Shown here one piece after another: positions 23,401 through 33,500 of a stretch of DNA of 64,000 bases (within the stretch, counting starts at the first letter, position 1; each line of letters opens with the position of its first letter). The DNA comes from Schizophyllum amplum. Its lineage: Eukaryota; Basidiomycota; Agaricomycetes; Agaricales; Schizophyllaceae. Position numbers and translations under genes: made by a program. The stretch lies in NCBI GenBank assembly GCA_007026445.1, contig VDMD01000001.1:372001-436000 (forward strand). The letters run 5' to 3'. The notes below the pieces were generated by a model. It worked only from the letters and a program-made list of their open reading frames with translations. It had not been told where the DNA came from and did no database searches.

Positions 23401-24738
23401 AAGCAGCAGATCGCGGAGCCGATCCCGGAGCCGATCCCCGCCACGCCAGCCACTGCTCATTGTTGATTCTGAGACGCCGGGATCAAGGTATCTGCCATTT
23501 CCAGCTAACGGTCGTCCAATTATTATGCCAGGCAGCGTGTCGAGCTCGCGCTCTAGTTCCAGGTCGGTGAGGCGGGTTCCTACATCGTTGCCCGGACCCT
23601 CCTGGCCCGCTCAAATGCCATGGGAACAGCCTCGCGGCCAGGGACATGTTGGTGGTAATCAGTCGACACGACCATGCGGTCAAACGACACAGGCGAGTCC
23701 ACTGCGCTCGCCGCTCAGGCCGCCTGTAGTACTCATACCAGTATCACCGTCGCGGGATACTGAGCGCCCAAGGTCGTGTTCGCGCTCTGCATACCATGGA
23801 CGTCGGCCAGAGCCACCTGAGTCTCAGGGAAACCTTCACAATCATCGTGACCGACGTTCGCGATCTCGCTCTGGCAGGCGTGGCTCTGGGCACCGTCTTT
23901 CATACTTGCGCGCATTGGACGACCATCGCCATGACCGCCGCTACTGGAGTCCTTCGCGGTCGCGTTCGCGATCAACGACTGTATATCGTCGGCCGCGGCG
24001 GTCACCGAGCCCAACACCGTCCGTGTCGTCGACGCACGTACCCTACCATAATGGCAGTCCAGCACCTCAGCGGTCTGCGCAGTTTTATTTCTCGGACGGG
24101 ACGCTTTTCGTAAGGGTGCGTTCGTTGTTGTGTTCATCTGAGACGTCATGCTAAAGTCATATCGCAGGTCGAGGACGTTGTCTTCCGCGTGTATCGTCAT
24201 TTCTTCGAGAAGTCGTCTTCCGTATGGCTTCAGATGTTGCGGAATCGCCTGGTCGGTGTAAAGAGCAATCCTCTCGTGTTGACAGACGTGAAGGCGGCCG
24301 ACTTCGAACAACTGTTATGCCTCGTCTATCCGTGAGTACTAATTTGCGATCTTGTTGGTGTCCTTCTCAACGATCTATAGAGACTTCACCGGCCCCGGGC
24401 CGACTACGGCAGAACAGTGGACGGGAGTGCTTACGCTAGCGTCGCAGTGGAAGATCGATCCTTTGTTCAAGCTGGCCGTGCAAAAGGTCGAACCACTCCT
24501 CTCCCCGGTCGACAAGCTCGTGCTAGGCAACAAGTACGACATCGATGGCTGGGCGAAAGCGGCATACGAAGAGCTGTGTCTGCGTCGCGCCCCTCTGTCG
24601 AAGGAAGAGGGGCGGAAACTCGGCGTTGACGCGGTGGTCAAGATCAACGAGATGAAGTTCGCCCTGATGGAAAATCTTGGCGCGATGGTGGACCGGGAGA
24701 AGTTGACCAGTGTTGTGGAGGGCGTGATGAATCAGTGA
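20483..24738 (+). CDS. 1366-residue Ser/Pro/Arg-rich protein with C-terminal BTB domain
   Basis: Four exons (20483-20561, 20610-24109, 24168-24331, 24381-24738) join in frame. The first ~1120 residues are predicted disordered, rich in Ser, Pro and Arg, with an Ala/His/Asn tract (about 22880-23010) and arginine-serine runs (SRSRSRSRSRSPP near 23405; more at 23520-23570, 23760-23830 and 23940-24010). The C-terminal ~200 residues are a BTB/POZ fold of the Agaricomycete type: FYFSDGTLF, VEDVVFRVYRHFFEKSS, ADFEQLLCLVYP, WTGVLTLASQWKIDPLFKLAVQKV, LSKEEGRKLGVDAVVKINEMK. BTB domains mediate dimerisation or cullin-3 binding, while RS tracts are typical of splicing and nuclear-speckle proteins. The combination is unusual; function unknown. 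Confidence 0.8.
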
Positions 24739-25036
24739 ACGACAGCTAACGAAATGGAACGGGACTCGCATTGTACTTGTATCGCACGCAGTATGCTTTC
24801 TTGCTCTACCGAAATATGCACGTCTTGTATGCTTGTTTCAGAATGAATTGTTTTCGTTAACGGAGAACAACGACCTCGCTGAGCAGACAAAACAGTACAG
24901 GTTGATTATACATAGCTTCGAAGCGCTGAGTATACGATAGAGAACAAGAGTAAAGTAAGAGGACTAGTGCGCTCAGGAACTTTTCGAGTAGAGTGCCCTG
25001 TACCAGCGAAGGAGCTGTGGCGGCTGGCATCATGAA

Positions 25037-25736
25037 TCACGCATCGGCAAAGTATTTGGCCCTGGGGTCGGAGTAGACAACTTGGATGCGTAGGGGGCGG
25101 GTGTTCTCCTGTACCGGTATCAGGTCTACCAGCGGCGGGGATTCCTGGCCTTCATCGTGCATCATTGACCGGTCTACGGCCAAGCAATTGAGTCGGATGG
25201 CGGCAGAGGGCACGCCCGTGTGATCGGGGCGCACGAAAGACGAGATGCTTAGGCGAAGTTTGCGAGGAAGCGATGGGATAGCCGATGGTGCCTCACGCTC
25301 AGGTTCCTGTTCTGAATCTTCTGTGAATCTGATGGTGCACGGCGAGTCGAGGAACCCGGTGGTGGACAGAGATAGACTGTCGGGGCAGACGAGCATCCAT
25401 GGGTCGCTGCCGCTTGCATCGAGTGGCACTCGCGCCACAGCGTCTTCGACACGGACGGGTTTGGTCCAGGTCGCTGCGGATGTCGTCGAAGTAGCCCCAT
25501 CGCTCGAGGCAGAGAGTGGCTGCTTTGAGACGAGTTTGAATCTCAGTATGCTAATCCTGCATATCAGCGGGGGGATGAAACAGACTCACCCGCTTTGACG
25601 GATCGAAACGTTGCGCGTCCATCGCATCGTTGAGTCTGTCGAAGAAGAGATCGTTCATGTCGACTGTGTGGCTGACACTGGCTGTAGGTTGAAGTTGAAT
25701 AAAGAGCGGGGAGTGCTTGCTGTTATATAGCGCCAT
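25037..25736 (-). CDS. Hypothetical protein, two exons
   Basis: A protein of about 210 residues that I do not recognise. ATG 25736 starts MALYNSKHSPLFIQLQP. Exon 1 ends at DPSKR. A GTGAGT donor joins in frame to QPLSASSDG with an acceptor after CTCAAAG near 25525; a GC donor with the nearer acceptor is an alternative. The C-terminal exon has strand-like segments (PRKLRLSISSFVRP, PLRIQVVYSDPRAKYFADA) and no signal peptide or membrane segment. It faces a small gene at 26076 across a 339-base divergent promoter region. Confidence 0.55.
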
Positions 25737-26075
25737 AGTGCATTGACCTGTTGAGGTCAGCAGGTTCACAAAGAGCGACCCAAATTGGGTAGGTCTTTGT
25801 GTTCGATGGTGTTAGTTTGGACCGGTCACAAAACGGCCGCATGAGAATTCAAATTTGTTCAGCAACCATATGACAGAGAGCATTACAATGCGGCGCGAGA
25901 TCGCGCCCGGCAAGCTTCCGATCTTGTTGCAGGGGTACATAAAAGGGTGAGGGTGAAGCTTTTGCGTACCAGCATGTCTACGATGTCGATGTCCTTTGCA
26001 AGCCGCCAACGGGTGCGTCGCACAGACCTCGCTTTGTGACCTGGAAAGCGCTGACCCGTTGCACAGGCCAGGATC
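25737..26075. promoter_or_regulatory. Divergent promoter region between two small hypothetical genes
   Basis: 339 bases between the starts of divergent genes. The stretch is more AT-rich than its surroundings around 25790-25900. No recognised binding site. Confidence 0.4.
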
Positions 26076-26364
26076 ATGACGCTCCCGAAGCTGAAGGTCA
26101 CATTCCCGCATGAGTTTGATGACTTCCAGAGCATCGATCTTGAAGGGACACCGGTGGAGCTCGCCGCACAGAGGGCGCTGGACGAGGGCTTCCTCGTCCA
26201 GAACGTGGTTCAGCGCGTCAAGGTCGTCAGCGCGCGGGCGCAGGTCTTCGTTATCCCGCGTGCTTCGTCAGAAGTGAGTCCAGCGCCGCGGCCAAACGTT
26301 CGCCTGCTCACCAGCACCTGTCGCGTAGCCAATCATCCCAAGTGAGATCGACACCCGCCCATGA
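26076..26364 (+). CDS. Small hypothetical protein (77 residues)
   Basis: Exon 1 (26076-26273) encodes MTLPKLKVTFPHEFDDF.. to PRASSE. A canonical 55-nt intron (GTGAGT..CGCGTAG, 26274-26328) joins in frame to PIIPSEIDTRP and a stop at 26364. It has no signal peptide, no cysteines and no membrane segment. The middle (TPVELAAQRALDEGFL then VQRVKVVSARAQVFVIP) reads as a helix followed by strands. The consistent splice and codon use support a real gene; function unknown. Confidence 0.55.
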
Positions 26365-26660
26365 TCAGTCCACCTGCATTGACCCCAGTCGTTCCTTTGA
26401 TGATTAAGTTATATCGAGATATTTATTGGCATGCATTGGGAACGGTGTCGGCCAGCGTTGTCAGCCCTGTATTTGCGTGTATGAACAATGGAGGAGAGCA
26501 AGCCTTGTCCCTTTTCCTTGGCAAACCCAACACTCACCACGTGCATCATCGGTGATTGCCGGGAGTTTCTGCATTTTCATGAGTTGAACTTGCTGAAGTC
26601 CTGTTGAAGTCTACCGTCCATCACCCGAGCTGCGCTCGCCGTTGTCGACGACGACGCAAG

Positions 26661-27262
26661 ATGACTTTACCATCGTCGTTCAAGAGCCTGTACAGACTCA
26701 CTCTGAGAACGGCATCTGCTTCGGTCCTACATCACCGCCATGCAACGCGCTATCTGCGGCAGCTCTACAGACCCGCGTTCGAAGATGCCATCGCTGTCAT
26801 CACACGTATACAGCAAAAGCCTGACGATCCTCGTACGAAACAGGATATTGCCCGCTTGCGCGACTGGTACATTGAATGGGGACGACGGGGTGAGCTGTTG
26901 TTCAAGCTTGGCAACGTGTCCGTTAGCACTCACCGAGCGACGCAGTGGACAACGCACTCGCGCTGATGTATCAGTCGAGCACCTCACGCGGCCTACCACA
27001 CAAGCTCACGCGAAACCTTGGGCTCCTGTCGTTCAGCGAGCGCGAGCGACTGAACCAGCGCCTGTATCCGGTCTGGCGCGCTGACCGCCCCGAGAAGACG
27101 ATGGGGAAATCTATTCGGAGAACGGCGAAAGAGGCGGAATACATCAGAACAGACCACGGGGCATGGAGCGCAGTCGAACAGGTCGCGAGGATGGCGGAGG
27201 GCCGACACGGTATGAGCCTCGGCAGAATACAGGTCAAGCGCAGCATCTGGCGCGCCGCGTGA
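26661..27262 (+). CDS. LYR-motif (Complex1_LYR-like) protein, probably mitochondrial
   Basis: ATG 26661 starts MTLPSSFKSLYRLTLRTA, which contains the L-Y-R..L-R signature of LYRM proteins. These act in mitochondria as assembly factors for respiratory complexes, iron-sulphur delivery or ribosomes, usually with acyl carrier protein. A basic N-terminus fits mitochondrial import. A 55-nt intron (26889-26943, GTGAGC..GACGCAG) joins WGRR to VDNALALMYQ in frame. The rest is highly basic (GKSIRRTAKEAEYIRTDHG, MAEGRHGMSLGRIQVKR). The frame stops at IWRAA, but coding-like frames continue directly downstream (see 27263-27776), so the C-terminus may be longer or damaged. The specific client is unknown. 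Confidence 0.6.
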
Positions 27263-27776
27263 GGTGAATAGGATGACAGAAGAGGAGCTGGCACCATATG
27301 TAGAGGATGCGGAGTGGTCGCACGACATGGCCGCATCGACATCCTCGGATATTCCTCGAGTCCTCTCCTCGCAGCGGACGCCGCCTTGCCCATCCGGTCT
27401 ACCGAGGTTCCTGTCCGTAACCAAGGACAGGTATATGTACCACAACCAACTGCGGGCGACCGCAGCCTCGTCTTGGCGAGCTCACAGGATGCTGGTCCAG
27501 CGCAAGCGCAGTCCAGACGTGCGTCGGCCGGACTGGGATATGTGGCGAGACGCTGCGGCCAAGTGCTATCGGGGGCCGACGTGTACGAACCTAGCTATGT
27601 AGGTCCGTAGGCTCGCTGTGGAGACAGAAATGCTGAGAGGCTGGAGATTCCAATGGAAGTTCCTCCCCGACGCATTGATCCTTCATACCAACCGCCTGAA
27701 CCACTCGGAGAGCCTTCGTCACTCAGGACAAGGTACACCGACGGAGTCAACATGCCTGACAACGGTACTTACCAGT
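27263..27776 (+). other. Coding-like region after the LYR gene, unresolved frames
   Basis: After the LYR stop, one frame reads MTEEELAPYVEDAEWSHDM from 27273 and stays open to 27602. Another frame reads through to a single TAG near 27608 and then AERLEIPMEVPPRRIDPSYQ to a stop after DNGTYQ (27776). Both have coding-like composition, but I could not join either to the LYR gene with a phase-correct intron of normal size. It may be a spliced C-terminus whose introns I cannot place, a separate gene, or a decayed tail. Confidence 0.3.
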
Positions 27777-27906
27777 AATTATCACCACGGCGCCCCTTCC
27801 GAGGCACCGCACGGAATTCGCCCGAAATGACCACGTGATTGAATCCCGTCTCCCCTTGATTTTGTGATGCGCATACCGAGATCTGCCACCCGATCCTGCG
27901 GAGGGG

Positions 27907-27913
27907 TATATAG
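27907..27913 (+). promoter_or_regulatory. TATA box of the small gene at 28094
   Basis: The sequence TATATAG lies 187 bases upstream of ATG 28094 and is followed by a C/T-rich leader (27925-28090) typical of fungal 5' leaders. A CCCCT stress-element-like core occurs at 27851. Spacing suggests transcription starts near 27940. Confidence 0.55.
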
Positions 27914-28093
27914 GGAGGGTGCCTAGAGCTCGTCTTTACCCAGTCTCGACGTCCACCCCCAAAGCGCGCTGTACATCCGTTCCCTCAACCCACACTCGTT
28001 TGCCTCCGTCCTCGCGACTTACTACATCTTCGTCTTCTTCCCCCCCGCAGCCCTTTCTTCACCAACCACTAACCAACCACTACTATACGCACG

Positions 28094-28653
28094 ATGCAAG
28101 CCTCCTGCTCCACCTCCTCTGCCGCCCGTGCTCTCAAGAAGCCCTCGCTTTCGATTAAAGTCCAGCCCGTACGCAGTCGCTCCCCTCACACCGTGCCCTC
28201 CCTTTGCTCACCTCGTCCTCCCAGACCAAGGCATGCGCCTACATTGAAGAAGCACCCGACGCACAATACGTCGTCATCCCCGCCGACAGCGAGTTCAACG
28301 CGCTACCCGACGAGGCGCGGCACTTCGACACCCCCTTCGCCATCGCTCACCGTCCGATGTGTGTTGCGTGCGATGATGCGGGATGCAATGTGGAGGATGG
28401 ATTCCCGCGCTGTGCGGCGGACGAGCGCCTACGGGCTGCCCCGCCGCACAGCGCGCCCCCGCAGCGAGACTCGCGCATCGCCAGCTGTCATCCCCTCGTG
28501 GATGTCGAGGCCTGTGAGGTGTGTCCGGTCTTTACCTATATGCATTGAGTGGCGACTGACCCGGTTGTACAGTACGCGGAAGGCTGCGAGCTGCGGTCCT
28601 CGGCGTCTCCTGCGCTGCTGGGGCACCTGAGGGTGCTTACCAGCTTCTACTGA
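28094..28653 (+). CDS. Small hypothetical protein, three exons
   Basis: ATG 28094 starts MQASCSTSSAARALKKPSLS. Introns GTACGC..CCTCCCAG (about 28169-28225) and GTGTGT..TTGTACAG (about 28520-28572) join the exons in frame. The product is about 150 residues with a Cys-containing middle (CVACDDAGCNVEDGFPRC) and ends HLRVLTSFY. It has no signal peptide or recognised domain. The TATA box and pyrimidine leader suggest a strongly or inducibly expressed gene. Function unknown. Confidence 0.6.
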
Positions 28654-29386
28654 GGAAACCAATCCCGGTCTTCGCTTTCGCTGACTGCCGCATAAAGTTT
28701 CGTTCGTCTTTGCCCAAGCGGCACCCGAGAGTATGGCGGCGCCGCTCCCCTTGATATACTCCCTGTGCTAGCCTACAAGTTTTTTTAATAGTCATCCAGA
28801 TGTCATGTAGATAGTTATGGTCGGGCCATTTTATCGCCTTGAGGGCTGCTGTCGTGCTTTCTGCTGGTTGATGAGTTTTTGTTCATGCGATTTATATATA
28901 AACACTGCGGGACATCCCGCTCCGTATGCTTTTCGAGTCTTCCATTTTCGCGCCACGATGGATGAACATCGAGGACGACTGCGATGCTGAGAGCTGGGGT
29001 CTGAACACCGCAGATAAGTATGCTCGTCTCGAATATATACAGGACGGAAAGCATCGTTCATGAGACGTATGCGGTTCGGAAGCGCTGGAGTTGCTTGCGA
29101 TGATGCCTGAATGTTGAGCTGCAAAGTTGAGAGACAGAGTATCGTGGGATTCCAGCAGCAGCCTATGATGTAGTGACAACAGACGAGCGAAGAAAATAAC
29201 CGTTACGAACCTGAAGACTCTCATTCCATGATACAAACGTGCGATAGATGCAGACCACGCATCAGGAAATTACTGTACACAATATATCTAATGTCCAAAA
29301 CCTGACAAGGATGAGTAAGTGCGCTTTAGATTGCCTGATAGCGCGACATACCATAGACAGCCTTGATTAGAAGCCCAGTGTCCTCA
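28654..29386. other. Intergenic region without recognised genes
   Basis: About 730 bases between the convergent ends of the 28.1 kb gene and EFG1. Several frames of 60-114 codons exist on the minus strand, but they overlap one another and lack coding composition. It probably holds only 3' ends. Confidence 0.5.
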
Positions 29387-30373
29387 CTACTCCTCGTCAT
29401 CGTCATTCCCAAAGAAGTCGTCCTCTTCTGCTGTCTGGAATGCAGGCCGGGCGGTGGATGGCTTCTGCGCCGTCGACTTTGATTTCAAAGTTTTCGCCTG
29501 CGTCGTCTGCTTTGATTTCGGAGCCCCAGAGTTCGCGCCACTCGCACGCGGCCTGCTATCCAGATGCAGCTCCGGTTCGTTGGGCAAGATCTGCTGCTTC
29601 ATCTGTTCTCGGATGGAGTCCCGGATTTCTGCGCGTGCGGCGTCTGTCTCGCTGGAGTCGAGAGGGGGCTGGGCGTCTGCTTCTGCTTCTGCATCGTCGG
29701 ATTTTTGTGAAGGGTATAATGAGATGTATTTCTGGAGTTTGGGGTAGTGCTGGGGAAGGGCGAGTGTTAGCACCGAATGGAGTGAAGATGATGGAAGTGA
29801 AGGGATGTGGGAGATGGTGAATGGAAGAGGGAAGAAGAAGAGGGCATGCGCACCAAGACGTAGTTCAGATCCACCCTCTGCTCGAACAGGCGCGACTGCA
29901 AGTCTGCGTCGTCCGGGCTGTCGGTCAGTTCTCGTTTCAGCTGCTGCACTTTGCGAAGTGCCTTCTGGCGTTCTTGACGTGATGTCAGTCGTGCTGCTAC
30001 GTCATGATCGAGGGAAGGGGGCGTACCAAAGAACTTGACTTTATGGTACTTCGCTGCTAAGGTACGCTCCTTCTTCGCAGTCTCTGCCTTCTCGAGCTCT
30101 CCCTCCAGAGCCTTGACGCGCCGTTCGGTAGTGTTGCGCACATCCGCGTTGATGTTGTCCTTCTCCAAGTCAGCCAGAACAATCTTTTCGTCCCGTCGAT
30201 ACACATACCTTCGCCAGCAGTCTCCTTGCTTGCCGCAAGGACGATTTTATCTTTTGCACGCCTGGGATCTTCTCCTGGCCATCTTGGGAGTGCTGGGGGG
30301 CCTTCCCCTTCCCTTTGTATGGCTTTGCATTCTTTTCGTGGCCTTTAGTAGCCTTCGTGCGGTCGGCAGGCAT
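29387..30373 (-). CDS. EFG1: rRNA-processing protein Efg1
   Basis: A nucleolar 90S pre-ribosome factor for early 18S rRNA maturation. ATG 30373 starts MPADRTKATKGHEKN, a lysine-rich N-terminus. The family coiled coil follows: IPGVQKIKSSLRQARRLLAK, DNINADVRNTTERRVKALEG, AKYHKVKFFERQKALRKVQQ and RVDLNYVLHYPKLQKYISLYP, matching the Efg1 order (K-R-Y-H-x-V-R-F-F-E-R-Q-K, then D-L-N-Y-x-x-Y-P). Three introns (about 30122-30166, 29983-30035 and 29747-29858) join these blocks in frame. The C-terminus is Lys/Ser-rich and ends in an acidic DDFFGNDDDEE. It shares a promoter region with ELP1. Confidence 0.9.
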
Positions 30374-30516
30374 GATGATGTGAAGACGAGTGTGATCGAG
30401 GTTGTGAACAAGAAGCGGTCGGTGTCGGTAGTCCGGGCCGGCTGACGCACCTTCCAAATCCGATTGCCATTATTTTATGTCCTTGTTCTTTACCGTCGCG
30501 TCCATAAGTATCCAAT
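30374..30516. promoter_or_regulatory. 143-bp bidirectional promoter, EFG1 / ELP1
   Basis: The start codons of the two divergent genes are only 143 bases apart, so both promoters and both 5' leaders overlap here. No TATA box is visible, as is common for housekeeping pairs. Both products serve translation (ribosome assembly and tRNA wobble modification). Confidence 0.65.
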
Positions 30517-33500
30517 ATGAGGTGTTTGGTCCTCTCCTCGATATCTGATGTATCTTTGAAGAATTCTGGACCTATCACCGCAACTTGTGTGGACCTCGAT
30601 GAAGATGTGCTGTATGCAGCGACGGAGAACATCACCCCGGACGGGGAAGCTCAGATCGAAATAAGTCGCGTCGGGGACGGGGATGAGGTGCGTACTTTAC
30701 TGCTCTAAACAGATCTGAATTGAATGTTGAAATTACTGTCCTACAGTCGTCGCCCGTCGCGATGTTCACCACGACTGCCGCGGCGTCAGGCCCCCAGGTC
30801 GTCTCCCTGCACCTGCTGCCCGACCCGCGCGCCATCGTCGCTATAATGCGCAATGGGGACATCACGAACATCCCCATAGATGAAGAGGCCCCCATGGTAT
30901 GCACCATCTCGCCGATCCTCGCCCCTCTCAGCTCATGGGCTCAGTAGGTCGAGGTTGAAGGCACTGTCGAACCTGGCATATGTGCGGCTTCCTGGAATCC
31001 GGACGAGACCCTTGTAGCTTTGATCACTGGTGTGTTTGAACCCCGTAGACGAGAACCGCTGACTTATAAAGGAATGCAGAGGAGGACAAGCTCATCCTTA
31101 TGACCTCGACTTTCGATGTGATTTCAGAAGCCAAGATCCAGACGGAGGACTTCGGCGAAGGTACGTCCTCCTTCACTCTCCCGGTCAGTCGTAAACTCAC
31201 CGCCAATGCCCTCTACAGACGCCCCCATCAACGTTGGTTGGGGCTCTAAGCAGACCCAATTTCACGGCTCCCTCGGCAAAACCGCCGCCCAAGCAGGCCC
31301 CGCCACCCTCGTCTCCACCAGCACCGACGACGACCTCCGTCCTCGGATTAGCTGGCGCGGTGACGGATCCCTCTTCGCCATCTCTTCCCTCTCACCCGCC
31401 CTTGCCCCTGCATCTCCTGGCTCACCTCCCCCTCCCCGCCGCCGCACGCTCCGCGTATATGATCGTCAGGGCACCCTGCAATCCACCTCGGAGGCCGTCC
31501 CAGGCCTCGAGCACCCGCTGTCCTGGCGGCCATCGGGCAATTTGATCGCCAGCACGCAACGATTCGGTTTCGAGGGCGGTGGGGCTGGGAAGCCGGAACG
31601 GCACGATGTGGTATTCTTTGAGCGGAACGGGCTGCGGCATGGCGAGTTCGGTTTGACGGTCGGTGGGCCGCCGGATGAGCGGGCGCGCCAGGGGGCGCCG
31701 ATGGACGCGGGGGAGCGCCGGTGGGGTCACAAAATCAGAGAGTTGTGCTGGAGTCCGGATTCGAATGTTCTGGCGGTATGGATAGAGCGGGACGATTATG
31801 ACTCCGGTAAGTCTGCGCTCAATGTCGTAAATTATGCGGCACGTGAAAGCTCACGCACGCCCAGTTCAGCTCTGGACGACGGGCAACTACCACTGGTACC
31901 TCAAGCAGGAGATACACACGCCGGACAGTGCACGGTTGACCTCTGTCCAATGGCACCCGGAGCACCCGCTGCATTTGATTTTGGCAACACCAAGTATGTT
32001 GTTTTCTCTCGATCAACATATGATTTTTGCTCATCACTGCCCCCCGCTTCAGCCCATCTCATGCGCCGCATGTATGCCTGGGACACATATCGCAGCCTCT
32101 CAGGCCCGCCCGACGATACGGGGACAGTCGCGGTCGTTGATGGCTGTATGTCCATTTATCCATCATTTTTCCTGTCTATATATTCATCTGGCATCTCTTA
32201 CACAGTCCAACTCCTCCTCACACCGTTCCGCATCCAAAACGTGCCGCCACCTATGTCGTCGCACCAACTTGGTCTGCAGACGCGCACGGGTCCGCCGGTG
32301 CATGTGGCTTTTGGCGGTGCTGGTGATGTTGCGAGCGGTCCCGCCGGCGACGTCGTAGGCGTACTGTACGACAACAGCGAGGTCGAACTGTGGGACCTGC
32401 ACACGCGTACAACGGTGGGACGCGGAACGCCGATGCAGCCCGAGAAGATTGCGGCGGGGCGCGTTGGTGATGTTGGTGCCGGCGGTAGCTGGAGGCAGCT
32501 GGCAGTACTCCGACAGACATCATCCTCCTCGCCCACTGTCTGCTGTTTAGGAACCGCAAAAGACGGCGCGGACGTTCTCGTTCTCTCCGATCTGAAGGAA
32601 CAGATGCGGACGGTGACCTTACCTGGGCGGCACGGGCGCTTGTTGTCCTCCGGCAGTGCGGTGACGTGGCAGTCAGAGAAGGGCCAGTTGTTTGATGGTA
32701 AGAAATGCCTCTACCACTCAGTTTCATCTATGCTGACCTCAACAATAGTGTCAAACTCGGACATCCCAATCACCCCCACCGGCTCCTTCGCTGAATTTTG
32801 CTTCGTCGCGTATCGCCTACCGCCCAGTACTTCGACGTCCTCCTCGCACATCGGCCTAGCCAGGTCCGGCAAGCTCTACGTCTCCCATGGCGACAGTACG
32901 AACATCGTTGCCACAAATGTCACCTCCTTCACCGTCGCCTCCGGCTTCCTCGTTTACACCACCAACGCACATGAGGCTGTCTTCGCACCTTTGATCGACC
33001 TGTCTGAATTTGCCACCTCAGACGACGATGCACTGATGAAGAAGGCAGCGGAATGGGAGAAGCGACGTGTCGAGCGTGGCTCCAGGATCGTGGTCGCGGT
33101 GTCGAGCGCAATGAGTCTTGTGCTGCAGATGCCGCGCGGGAATCTCGAGACCATCGCGCCAAGACCGTTCGTGATGGCGATTGTGCGGCAGGATCTGGAT
33201 AGGTGAATTGCCAATCCTTTCTCGAAGTGCTTTTGTGGCGTGACGCGTACTATGAGCGGGACAACTCACGCGCAGATCTTAGGGGTGACTACCGCAAAGC
33301 CTTCTTTTCCTGCCGTAAGAACCGAATCGACCTCAACGTCCTCGTCACGCATAATATGGAGGCGTTCTTGAAGGACGTGGTGGCGTTCGTGGACCAAATT
33401 CCGGAAGTCGATCATGTCAACTTGTTTTTGACGGCTGTTGGGTGCGTCCTGATCCCTATGTCACTCAGCATTGTACTAAATGGATACATCCTCAGACGGG

